Both the position numbers and the translations under genes were made by a program. Below the pieces are notes generated by a model. It had not been told where the DNA came from. It did no database searches and worked only from the letters and a program-made list of their open reading frames with translations. From Clostridia bacterium (GTDB lineage Bacteria; Bacillota; Clostridia; Lachnospirales; Lachnospiraceae), in the NCBI GenBank assembly GCA_910575245.1, contig CAJTEN010000044.1, positions 1 to 32,269 of the forward strand: DNA of 32,269 nucleotides, read 5' to 3'. Below are positions 15,403 to 22,710 of this stretch, piece by piece (position 1 is the first letter of the stretch; each line of letters opens with the position of its first letter).

Positions 15403-15872
15403 CTATTTGCTCCGTTTCAACATTTCTAATATGGCTATCACATTCGGTTGCGTTGGCGTAAATTTTACACCACGCTTCAGCATACCCATAACCTTTTTGC
15501 TTTCTGTTCAATCTCTTTAGCTGTATGTTCGCTTGTCAGCATCAAATGATTTCCGGCTATGGTATATTCCCGTTCTATGTATTCATCTGTTATTGGAAAC
15601 ATATCCTGTATCAAAAATGCACTATTCCTGCTATCATCTAGTTTCACAATATGGATAATATCACAAGGCTTTCCCGCTTTTTCTTTCTTTTCCACAATCC
15701 GCTTATATTTATCAATCTGACTGGACAAAGGTATCATCCAGTAAATTCCTGTATTTATATCTTCAAAACAATAATAATGTGGTCTGTTCCCTGATTTATT
15801 ACCTTTGAGGTACGGATCGGCCATATCCTCAAAAAATATATCCTTTATGATATAAAATCCCGTTTTCTTCAT
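15403..15872 (-). pseudogene. CptN-like type III toxin, C-terminal frameshift
   Basis: A ToxN/AbiQ-superfamily endoribonuclease of the CptIN type. The start MKKTGFYIIKDIFFEDMADP, PHYYCFEDINTGIYWMIPLS, CDIIHIVKLDD and SAFLIQDMFPITDEYIEREY match what I remember of CptN from Eubacterium rectale. The frame as given stops at 15477 after 131 codons (ending KRLWVC). Inserting one A in the run at 15494-15498 gives KKVMGMLKRGVKFTPTQPNV and ends at the TAG at 15403-15405, about 156 aa. The last 25 or so residues are therefore lost. GAGGACAAGCAA precedes the ATG. Upstream lie the RNA repeats and terminator expected for type III. Whether the truncated toxin is active is unknown. Confidence 0.85.
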
Positions 15873-15891
15873 TTGCTTGTCCTCATTATGG

Positions 15892-15922
15892 AAAAAAGTC
15901 CCCCGCCTTACGGCGAAGGACT
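15892..15922 (-). terminator. Terminator between CptI repeats and toxin
   Basis: 11-nt arms with two mismatches (15897-15907 and 15912-15922) and a run of six T on the minus strand. In type III systems this leaky terminator sets the RNA:toxin ratio. Confidence 0.85.
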
Positions 15923-16026
15923 ATACTTTCGACCCAACCATTTATATACCGCATATTGGTCAGCGGTAAACTTTCAACCCGACCATTTATATACCACATA
16001 TCGGTCAGTGGTAAACTTTCTTTGTG
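15892..16026 (-). ncRNA. CptI-type RNA antitoxin (2 x 45-nt repeats) with terminator
   Basis: On the minus strand two 45-nt direct repeats (16019-15975 and 15974-15930) each begin AAAGTTTACC and contain TGGTATATAAATGGT or a near variant; a third AAAGT begins at 15929. They are followed by a strong terminator hairpin (AGTCCTTCGCC-GTAA-GGCGGGGGACT, 15897-15922, then TTTTTT) and then the toxin gene. Promoter, tandem repeats, terminator and toxin is the signature layout of type III toxin-antitoxin systems, where each processed repeat folds into a pseudoknot that binds the toxin. Confidence 0.88.
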
Positions 16027-16031
16027 CTTTC

Positions 16032-16060
16032 ATTCTAACAAGCACAAAGAAGAAAGTCAA
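16032..16060 (-). promoter_or_regulatory. Promoter of the CptI-CptN operon
   Basis: Minus strand TTGACT (16060-16055), 17-nt spacer, TAGAAT (16037-16032), placing the start about 6-8 nt before the first RNA repeat. Confidence 0.8.
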
Positions 16061-16260
16061 TAAAACTTTCCCTTAAAATTTTATGCAGATAGCAGCTAAA
16101 TATTCCCGTTACGCAATCGAAGCCTCTTTTAACAATATAAGCATAAAATATCGTTGCTGTCATTTTTGCACTTCTAAAGCCTTATAAAACGAGCGTTTCA
16201 CGCACCCTAAAGCGTAATAATACAGTATATACATTTCATTAAGAAATGCCGGAGCAGGTG

Positions 16261-16677
16261 TTACCTGCCCCTACGCTTTTCTTTCCTTTTTTGCTGTTTC
16301 AGTTCAAACTGCCGCTGTCTTTCTGCCTCCCGTTGTGCCCGGCTCATAGTCTTGCGTTCAGTTTTCAACTGCTCCTGCTGTAATTTCAAAGCCTGTTGCG
16401 ATTTTGTTCCTATCCCGGTATTCTGTACCTGTTTTCGTACTTCACGCTGTACCCGTTTAGGATTGCGACCTGTTTCTTTTACATCAGTTGCCACAGCCGG
16501 ACTAAATCGCAGCCGATAGTAATTTTTCAGAACGAAATCATATATTTCATAGTCTTTGGGTTCTGCACCAAATGTAACCTTACATACAGATAATTTACCC
16601 TCTGATATTCGTTCAAAAATACCTATCCAAAATGGTTCCTCAAAAAATACTGTCAGTCTGCCCGATACTTTGTCCAT
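16261..16677 (-). CDS. yjdF: YjdF-family protein (DUF2992)
   Basis: A 138-aa protein matching the YjdF/DUF2992 family: SGRLTVFFEEPFWIGIFERI at the start, CKVTFGAEPKDYEIYDFVL, then NYYRLRFSPAV, and a basic coiled C-terminal half with repeated Gln/Arg/Lys (SRAQREAERQRQFELKQQKR). The molecular role is unknown; in Bacillus and clostridia yjdF is controlled by a riboswitch-like RNA that responds to azaaromatic compounds. AAGGAGGAATTGTC precedes the ATG, and the leader contains a structured region consistent with that RNA. Confidence 0.9.
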   Translation of the reverse strand: MDKVSGRLTVFFEEPFWIGIFERISEGKLSVCKVTFGAEPKDYEIYDFVLKNYYRLRFSPAVATDVKETGRNPKRVQREVRKQVQNTGIGTKSQQALKLQQEQLKTERKTMSRAQREAERQRQFELKQQKRKEKRRGR

Positions 16678-16711
16678 GACAATTCCTCCTTAAAATGATT
16701 GTAATGAACAA

Positions 16712-16808
16712 AGAACGGATGACCCTAAGGAGGGAGGGCTACTTACACCAAATCGGTGCGACTGGACTACCTACCAGTTCTGCAAGATTACCTTGCGTTG
16801 TGTTTTTA
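16712..16808 (-). promoter_or_regulatory. yjdF riboswitch candidate
   Basis: The roughly 100-nt leader folds, in minus-strand order, into GCAAG-GTAAT-CTTGC (16796-16782), ACTGG-TAGGTAGT-CCAGT (16778-16761), CACC-GATTT-GGTG (16759-16747) and AGCCCT...AGGGTC (16739-16722), and ends about 45 nt before the yjdF start. A compact multi-stem leader directly before a DUF2992 gene is the known setting of the yjdF motif. Covariance-model confirmation was not possible here. Confidence 0.65.
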
Positions 16809-16851
16809 TCTTTGCCCCTATATATTACCAGATAACCGCTTATTTTGCTAT

Positions 16852-16892
16852 AAAAATGTGGCAATTCGCTTAATAGTGTGAACTGCCACATT
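16852..16892 (-). terminator. Terminator of the methyltransferase transcript
   Basis: AATGTGGCA (16855-16863) and TGCCACATT (16884-16892) form a 9-bp stem followed on the minus strand by TTTTTA. A further palindrome, ACATGGTGCTGGCACCATGT, lies at 16921-16940 between it and the gene. Confidence 0.6.
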
Positions 16893-16996
16893 ATCACATT
16901 TTCCCTATCCGAATTAACTTACATGGTGCTGGCACCATGTTCAAATCATTGCTAAGGAAAAATATTCTGCCTTTCTTACAGACGAAAATTTGATGC

Positions 16997-17602
16997 TCAT
17001 TTTTCAGCTTTAAGAAACACCCCTTTTCCTTTTCTATAAACCTGCACTGTTTTAAATCCGCAGTTGTAAAAGATTTGCCTTAACTCTTTTTCGCTGTATA
17101 TTCTTACATCTCCACTTTTTGAAAAGGGAAACCATAATTTATTTGCTATAAATCTGACTACTGCTCCAAAATTAGGGTCAGCTATATACACTGTACCGTT
17201 TTTCTTTAAAACTCTTTTGCACTCATTTACAAATCCTTGCGGATTGTCAAAATGATGAAACGCACAACATACAGTTATAATATCAATACTTTCATTACTC
17301 CATTCAAGCGGATAGCATGGTTTGACCTCAAAACTCATATTAGGATATCGCATCTTTGCAGAACAAATCATGTTCTCTGATATATCTATTCCATTTGCTT
17401 GGATTTTTGCTTTTTTCGATAATTCCCGCAACAGAGTTCCATTTCCACATGCAACATCAAGGACAACATTACCCTCATGCAAATCTATAGTGTTAGATAG
17501 TTCCATAATATGAAATCTTGTATATTGTCCTTCCCTTGACGCATCATATTCAGATGCTATTTTATTGTATGCAATTCTTGATTCTTCTGTTTTCTTATTC
17601 AC
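16997..17602 (-). CDS. Class I SAM-dependent methyltransferase
   Basis: A 201-aa methyltransferase of the Methyltransf_11/UbiE-like type. Motif I VVLDVACGNGTLLRELSKKA (about residues 46-65), the acidic loop GIDISENMI, the motif II region DIITVCCAFHHFDNPQGFV and motif III VLKKNGTVYIADPNFG are all present. The start is GTG at 17602 with AGGGGATAAC directly before it. The substrate is not deducible; it could be a small molecule. It is a lone cargo gene inside the mobilizable element, with its own terminator. Confidence 0.85.
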   Translation of the reverse strand: MNKKTEESRIAYNKIASEYDASREGQYTRFHIMELSNTIDLHEGNVVLDVACGNGTLLRELSKKAKIQANGIDISENMICSAKMRYPNMSFEVKPCYPLEWSNESIDIITVCCAFHHFDNPQGFVNECKRVLKKNGTVYIADPNFGAVVRFIANKLWFPFSKSGDVRIYSEKELRQIFYNCGFKTVQVYRKGKGVFLKAEK

Positions 17603-17704
17603 GTTATCCCCTCGCTCCTGATCTCTCCATTTGATTATACTACTTCCATTCTCTGTTTGCCATTATAAAATTTAGGGCATAGAAACCGCCACGCCCCACA
17701 TTTT

Positions 17705-18019
17705 TTATCGTTCCAACGATTTTTCTATTTTGTATTTCTGTCCTTTTAAATCGTTCTGTTTTTCATACAGATTATTTCGTTCTTTGCACAGTTCTTTCAT
17801 GCGCTCCAACTGTGCCCGCACTCCCTCCCGACAATCCGGCTCTATCTTCTTATATTCCCCGGTCAGATTACGGATTGTATTATTGTTTTGCTTTATCTGC
17901 TCTGACAGGCATACCCAGTCTATCAGATTTTGCACTTCCTTATCTGTTTCGTAAAGGTCTGTTTCTGCTACGATTTTAGCGCACAGCCGTATCATAACTT
18001 TTTTCTCCATGTCCGTCAT
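17705..18019 (-). CDS. Coiled-coil hypothetical protein downstream of mob
   Basis: A 104-aa protein, mostly helical and highly charged. It contains CLSEQIKQNNNTIRNLTGEY and the heptad-rich RAQLERMKELCKERNNLYEK, so a coiled coil is likely. AAAGGGG lies a dozen bases before the ATG. It follows the relaxase gene by about 20 bp on the same strand and is probably a mobilization-associated protein of unknown function. Confidence 0.6.
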   Translation of the reverse strand: MTDMEKKVMIRLCAKIVAETDLYETDKEVQNLIDWVCLSEQIKQNNNTIRNLTGEYKKIEPDCREGVRAQLERMKELCKERNNLYEKQNDLKGQKYKIEKSLER

Positions 18020-18038
18020 ATCCTATCAATCCCCTTTC

Positions 18039-19333
18039 CTATCTGCTCACTTCAAAGGCACGTTTCGGACGTTTATTTGACCGTTCTGACTGCTCTAATG
18101 CCTTTGACCGTTCCACTATCGATTGCACCTGTTCTCTGCCTAAATGACACTCCAAACGCCCCAAATCAGACACTTTTTCCTGTAATCGGTTTATGGTGCC
18201 GCTCTGCTCCGTAAGCTGTACGCATTTGATAGTCAGATTTTTTACAACCTCTTTCAATTTCTCCACAAGCGGAAGTGCCTTTTTTTCCCGATAATTCTTT
18301 GCGCTCATCAATGCGCCCGGCTCTGCCAACTGCCATTTCACATCTTCATCATAAGCATGTATATTGCGCTCCATAACTTCCTTTGACTGCACCATTTTGT
18401 TAAGTTCCTGCTGTAACTTTTTCTGCTGTTTCTCCAACTTTTCATTTTCAGACAACAGCTTTTCCTTATCTTCTGCCAGTCTTTCCGTCTGCTCTTTCAA
18501 AAGAAGATTTGTAGCGGTAAGTTCCGACATTTTCTGCCGGATCGCTTTGCCCTCTTTCCGTATCTGCTCCGTTTCCCGTCCTGCCGATATCTGCTGATGA
18601 AGAATATCGGATAATTCCTCTTTATTGTCGGAGATTGTCTGCTCAAGTTCGGCAACTTCTTTTGCACGCTCCTTTTTCTCAAAATCCAAAACCGACAAAT
18701 GCTTCTCATGTGTTCCTTTTTTCTCCCACTCAATGCCATGCTGTAACATGATCTCCGCAAGCCGCTCTTTCTCTGCCGCTACCCACTGGTTACGTTCCGT
18801 TTCGCTCCTTGTACCGCCTTTATATCCAAGTTCCGCAAGTGCCTTTTTCAATGACGCCCTTGTTTCAAGCCCCCGCTTGCTTCCAGTCGTATAGGGTATA
18901 AAATCTATATGCAGATGCGGCGTTGCTTCGTCCATGTGGAGATGTGCCGAAAATACCCTTAATGTAGGATTGAGCCGCTGAAAGTCCTGCATATATTCAT
19001 CAAGTATTTTGCCGCAAGTTGTCCGTCCTCTGTCTTTGCCCCCATATCGTCCTTGTTCCCGATTTATAAAATAATCTCATGGAATGGCTTTTCCTGTTTG
19101 CCGGAACAGATTTTCTCATAGTAATCATCAATCCGGCGGTCACTTCTGGTCTGCTTCTCATTGTACCGGGCAAGTGCTTCATCAAATAATTCATGGTATA
19201 CGTCCTTGATATTTTCGTTGCAGTATTCCACATTCAGACAACTCCGCTCCGGGTCAGTGTTCTTTGCATGGAATTTTCTGCTGTTATGGTTGACAGAGCC
19301 TTTTCCTGTCATAACGCTGATAGTCCGCTTCAA
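18039..19333 (-). pseudogene. MobV/Pre-type relaxase, disrupted
   Basis: A MobV (Mob_Pre) relaxase, which nicks oriT to start conjugative mobilization. The N-terminal fragment (19333 to 19064) reads SVNHNSRKFHAKN and EKICSGKQEKPFHEIIL, then a TAA. The frame then resumes as IGNKDDMGAKTEDGQLAAK, loses one base in an A4 run near 19012, and continues in another frame with the metal-binding motif HLHMDEATPHLHIDFIPYTT and a long coiled-coil tail to 18039. It thus carries one nonsense codon and one frameshift. The N-terminal start is probably TTG at 19333 with AAAGGA before it. Mobilization would need help from another relaxase. Confidence 0.85.
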
Positions 19334-19364
19334 TCAATTTTCCTTTCTCCCTCGTATTATATAG

Positions 19365-19598
19365 GCATACCCATTCTTTACCTATTCTAGGTTATAGGGT
19401 ATGCTGTTGAAGATGCTGTGGATTGGTTCTACCTCCCTACCGCACAGACGGTTTCATATAGGCTCCAACCACAGCCTCTTTGCTACAATGTTAATCAGTT
19501 AGATACTGCATGACGGTTTATTTGGAACGAGGTTACATCGGCAGGGAGCCCTGTGGATCTACCAACAGCATCAAAATACTTTGAAGGAGGATCACATG
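19365..19598 (+). ncRNA. Candidate IS110 bridge RNA / left-end noncoding region
   Basis: About 230 nt of structured noncoding DNA precedes the IS110 transposase. Stems seen: GCATACCC/GGGTATGC (19365-19404) with an inner ACCTA/TAGGT; GCTGTGG/CCACAGC (19415-19475) enclosing ACCG/CGGT; and CAGGG/CCCTG further on. IS110-family elements encode a bridge (seek) RNA in this position that pairs with donor and target DNA. Exact RNA ends and guide loops cannot be set by eye. Confidence 0.55.
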
Positions 19599-19599
19599 T

Positions 19600-20769
19600 A
19601 TGATCTATGTTGGTATTGATGTTGCAAAAGATAAGCACGATTGCTGTATCCTTGGCTCTGATGCCGAAAAACTCTATCCAGTGTTCACTATCTCGAACAA
19701 CAGGGATGGCTTTGACGAACTCTATGAGAAGATTCAGACCATAGAAACTGATAATGACCAGATAAAAGTAGGACTTGAGGCTACCGGACACTATCATCTC
19801 AATCTCCTGCGCCCGCTTCTTGATAACGGCCTCGCCAGCTTTGTTATCAATCCGTTACATACAAATCTTTACAGAAAAGGTCTAAGCCTTAGAAAGACGA
19901 AAACGGATAAAGTCGATGCCTGTTCGATTGCTATGATGCTTATAACCGATAAGACCCTCAAGCCCTACTCGGATACATCATACCACAGCGAGGAACTAAA
20001 GTCACTAACCCGTTATCGTTTCGACAAAGTTCAGGAGCGTGCAAAACTGAAAGTCTCTATTGCACGTCTTGTAAACATCCTGTTCCCAGAGCTGGAGAAG
20101 CTTGTTCCGGATATTCATATGGTTTCTGTGTACGCCCTGCTTTCAGAATTCCCCGGCGCATCGCACATCGCAGGCTGCCATCTGACACGCCTCAAGAATC
20201 TGCTCGAAACAGCCTCCAAGGGACGCTACGGGCGCGACAAAGCTATTGAGATCCGAAATGCCGCACAAGTCTCTATCGGCTCCGTTATGCCCGTAAAATC
20301 GCTGGAACTCAAGCACACCATTCACCTGATCAACGTGTTGACCGAAGAGATCGTAGAAATTGAAGCCGTCATCAAAAAGATCATGGATGACAGTGCGTCC
20401 CCTATCATGACAATCCCCGGGATCAGCTATCGTATGGGAGTAATGATCCTTGCCGAGATAAGCGATTTTTCCCGTTTCGAGAATGCGGATCAGATACTTG
20501 CCTTTGCTGGTCTGTCTCCATCCACTTATCAATCTGGACAACTGGAATCAAACTATGCGCATATGGAGAAACGCGGCTCCCGCTATCTCCGTTATGCCCT
20601 GTTCAATGCCACAAAGTTTGTCTGCAAATGGGATGAAACCTTTGGTGCTTACCTTGCAAAGAAGATTCAAGAAGGCAAACATTATAATGTTGCTGTTTCT
20701 CATGCAGCCAAGAAACTAGTCCGGACAATCTACAGAATGGAATTAACCGGCGAGGCATACAGAAAATAA
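19600..20769 (+). CDS. IS110-family RNA-guided transposase
   Basis: A 389-aa DEDD recombinase of the IS110 family. The N-terminal RuvC-like domain has D7 (GIDVAK), E60 (VGLEATGHYH), D103 and D106 (KTDKVDA). The C-terminal Transposase_20 domain contains IMTIPGISYRMGVMILAEIS, AFAGLSPSTYQSG with the conserved serine of the family, and EKRGSRYLRYALF. Length is normal and the frame intact. GAAGGAGGATCAC precedes the ATG. It inserted on the opposite strand between the relaxase and the mobC-like gene. A hairpin terminator follows. Confidence 0.93.
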   Translation: MIYVGIDVAKDKHDCCILGSDAEKLYPVFTISNNRDGFDELYEKIQTIETDNDQIKVGLEATGHYHLNLLRPLLDNGLASFVINPLHTNLYRKGLSLRKTKTDKVDACSIAMMLITDKTLKPYSDTSYHSEELKSLTRYRFDKVQERAKLKVSIARLVNILFPELEKLVPDIHMVSVYALLSEFPGASHIAGCHLTRLKNLLETASKGRYGRDKAIEIRNAAQVSIGSVMPVKSLELKHTIHLINVLTEEIVEIEAVIKKIMDDSASPIMTIPGISYRMGVMILAEISDFSRFENADQILAFAGLSPSTYQSGQLESNYAHMEKRGSRYLRYALFNATKFVCKWDETFGAYLAKKIQEGKHYNVAVSHAAKKLVRTIYRMELTGEAYRK

Positions 20770-20797
20770 ACCAAAACAACTCCATCACCTGTTCTGC

Positions 20798-20822
20798 GAG
20801 CATCTGTCCAGATGCTCTGTTT
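20798..20822 (+). terminator. Hairpin at the 3' side of the IS110 gene
   Basis: GAGCATCTG-TC-CAGATGCTC (20798-20817) followed by TGTTT. Confidence 0.5.
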
Positions 20823-20884
20823 GTCATGCGATTTTCAAGGTACTGATTTATCAAAAATACATCTCTACACTTTTTTCAAAAACT

Positions 20885-21091
20885 TCATTTCAGGTATTGA
20901 CTTTTAATAGTTAGTCTCGGATTGCCCTGCACTACCACGTCCCGGCATAAGAGCCGCCTTGTAATATAATCCTGCTTTGTCAATCCCGACAACGCCACCA
21001 AATCATTCAACAGCTTTGCTTCTTCATCAGATACCCGGAACGCCACCGTATGGTTGCGCCATCTTCCCTTGTAATCAAGTGATTTCTCCAT
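20885..21091 (-). CDS. Short MobC-like relaxosome protein, probably truncated
   Basis: A 68-aa protein with the N-terminal half of MobC-like proteins: RWRNHTVAFRVSDEEAKLLN, then SGLTKQDYITRRLLCRDVVV and GNPR, where homologues usually continue for another 40-70 residues. Here nine more residues and a stop follow, close to the IS110 insertion, so the C-terminus was probably replaced. A frame ending EADYQRYDRKRLCQP on the other side of the IS (to 19284) could be the lost tail, but this is speculative. Its start lies 4 bp after the integrase stop. Confidence 0.6.
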   Translation of the reverse strand: MEKSLDYKGRWRNHTVAFRVSDEEAKLLNDLVALSGLTKQDYITRRLLCRDVVVQGNPRLTIKSQYLK

Positions 21092-21095
21092 GCCT

Positions 21096-22178
21096 TTAGT
21101 CCTCCTTTGTCATTCTCTCCATTTCCAGTTTCTCCGCCATTTCCGTCTGCACCGTGGGGAACAGGTGGGCGTATCGGTAAGTGATTTTCTCCGCTTCATG
21201 CCCCATGCGCTCCCCAATCGCCAGTACCGAAAATCCCATATTGATTAAGAGCGAAACCGCACTATGGCGAATATCGTGGACACGGATTTTCTTAACGCCC
21301 GCCTGCTTCGCCCCTCTCTCCATTTCGTGATTGAGATAGGATTTTGTGACCGTAAATAAACGCTCGTCCGGCTTGATGTCATAAAGCATTTTGATGTACT
21401 CCTGCATTTCCTCACAGAGAAAGGTTGGCATTTTAATTGTGCGGTTGCTCTTTTTCGTCTTGGGGCTTGTGATAATGTCCCGCCCTTTGGAACGGTGGAA
21501 AGTCTTGCTGATCGTGACTGTCTGCTTCTCAAAATCAATATCAGCAGGCGTGAGCGCAAGCAGTTCGCCGGAACGCATACCGCACCAGTAGAGCATTTCA
21601 AACGCATAATACGAACGGGGCTTATCCATCATGGCTTCGGAGAATTTCAAGTATTCTTCTTTCGTCCAAAAGTCCATTTCCTTAACGGCTTCGCTCCCAA
21701 TCGTCCCTGCCCGTCTTGCCGGATTGTAGGGCAGGTTATAAAAGTTTACCGCATGGTTGAATATCGCCGTCAGTTGTGCGTGTATCGTCCTCAAATAATC
21801 TGCGGAATAGGGCTTGCCTTTCTCGTCCCGGTAAGCCATTAACTCATTCTGCCACGCTATCACGTCCTTTGCTTCAATCTCTGCGATTTTGCGGTTTTCA
21901 AAGTATGGTAAAATCTTTGTCCGTATCACATGGCTTTTGGACTCCCATGTGCTTTCCTTGACACGCTGTTTCTTGTCGGCTTCATATACCTCAAAAAAGC
22001 TACCGAAAGTCATATCCAGTTTCGCACCCTGTTTGAGCATTACTTCATGTTCCCACGCCTGCGCTTCTCTTTTGGTTGCAAATCCTCTCTTTTGTGTCTG
22101 TTTCCTCTCCCCTTTCCAGTTGGTAAAGCGGTAGATTACCCGCCATGTGCCCGTGGCATTGTCCTTGTATACAGCCAT
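21096..22178 (-). CDS. int: Tyrosine integrase of the mobilizable element
   Basis: A 360-aa phage-type integrase. The N-terminal arm-binding domain contains TGTWRVIYRFTNWKGERKQT and GFATKREAQAWE; the SAM-like core-binding domain follows from about residue 55. Catalytic residues are R202 (CGMRSGELLAL), K240 (SPKTKK), H301 and R304 (HDIRHSA), H327 (MGHEAEKI) and Y336 (YRYAHLFP), so it should be active. It catalyses excision and integration, probably at the ACTCGAACTC core. The excisionase-like gene lies 16 bp upstream in the same operon. Confidence 0.93.
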   Translation of the reverse strand: MAVYKDNATGTWRVIYRFTNWKGERKQTQKRGFATKREAQAWEHEVMLKQGAKLDMTFGSFFEVYEADKKQRVKESTWESKSHVIRTKILPYFENRKIAEIEAKDVIAWQNELMAYRDEKGKPYSADYLRTIHAQLTAIFNHAVNFYNLPYNPARRAGTIGSEAVKEMDFWTKEEYLKFSEAMMDKPRSYYAFEMLYWCGMRSGELLALTPADIDFEKQTVTISKTFHRSKGRDIITSPKTKKSNRTIKMPTFLCEEMQEYIKMLYDIKPDERLFTVTKSYLNHEMERGAKQAGVKKIRVHDIRHSAVSLLINMGFSVLAIGERMGHEAEKITYRYAHLFPTVQTEMAEKLEMERMTKED

Positions 22179-22194
22179 CTAAATCAACTCCCTT

Positions 22195-22374
22195 CTATTC
22201 GCTGTAACATACCTTTTTATGAAAAAATGTAGCGTTCACACGTCCTGCCACGGTCAGATAGCCCTGTTTCTGCATTTCTGCGTTGAGTTCCCTTACAATC
22301 TGATAGGCTTTTGACTTTGACACACGCAGTTCCGCTGCCACTTCCTCCACTGTCATAAAAGATTTTTCTGTCAT
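22195..22374 (-). CDS. xis: Excisionase-like HTH protein
   Basis: A 59-aa winged-helix protein just upstream of int. MTVEEVAAELRVSKSKAYQI is the HTH of the excisionase/AlpA-like family, followed by ELNAEMQKQGYLTVAGRVN. Related proteins end with an R-x-Y-F segment, while here ATFFHKKVCYSE follows. GGAGAGGATATCTGA precedes the ATG. In the xis-int arrangement it would direct excision. The ORF is short but strongly supported by SD, HTH and context. Confidence 0.8.
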   Translation of the reverse strand: MTEKSFMTVEEVAAELRVSKSKAYQIVRELNAEMQKQGYLTVAGRVNATFFHKKVCYSE

Positions 22375-22407
22375 TCAGATATCCTCTCCTTTCAACATTT
22401 AACTGTT

Positions 22408-22551
22408 TTTGTTTAAGTGTTGCGTATAGAATACTAAATAAATTCCGTTAAGTCAAGTGGCTTTCGAGAAAATCCTAACTTTTTTTATTTAAGTTATTCT
22501 TGCTATTCCTATTGCACCATGTTATACTGACTTCAACAGATTTGTTTAAGT
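22408..22551. promoter_or_regulatory. Divergent promoters with TTTGTTTAAGT repeats
   Basis: For xis-int (minus): TTGACT (22456-22451), 17 nt, TATTCT (22433-22428). For the XRE side (plus): TTGCTA (22500-22505), 17 nt, TATACT (22523-22528). Three direct repeats TTT[G/A]TTTAAGT lie at 22408-22418, 22484-22494 and 22541-22551, flanking and between the promoters. A fourth exact copy lies at 14535-14545 in the attL arm. They are plausible regulator or excisionase sites. Confidence 0.55.
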
Positions 22552-22682
22552 AAAGTCATGCACGACTGGAAGAAAACAGGACGGCGGGTGCTTGCACACG
22601 CTGAACTGCTTTCTTCCAGGCGTATATGGCGCACCGCCACAGCGAGATGAAGCGGAGCGTAATCGAGCTGGCATGACTTTAC
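22550..22682 (+). ncRNA. Structured leader or ncRNA with a 12-bp closing stem
   Basis: GTAAAGTCATGC (22550-22561) and GCATGACTTTAC (22671-22682) pair perfectly over 109 nt. Inside, CTGGAAGAAA (22566-22575) pairs with TTTCTTCCAG (22610-22619), capped by a GTGC-TT-GCAC hairpin; a second branch follows. It begins about 15 nt after the predicted plus-strand transcription start and ends 28 bp before the XRE start codon. Confidence 0.55.
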
Positions 22683-22710
22683 CTCACTTCACAATAACGG
22701 AGGTTTTATT

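Noticed and set aside
15930..16019. Tandem 45-nt repeats as a CRISPR array
   Set aside because: The repeats are directly adjacent without spacers and lie before a terminator and CptN toxin gene; a type III antitoxin RNA fits better.
22550..22682. Retron-type ncRNA
   Set aside because: No reverse transcriptase gene lies nearby; the downstream gene is an XRE regulator.
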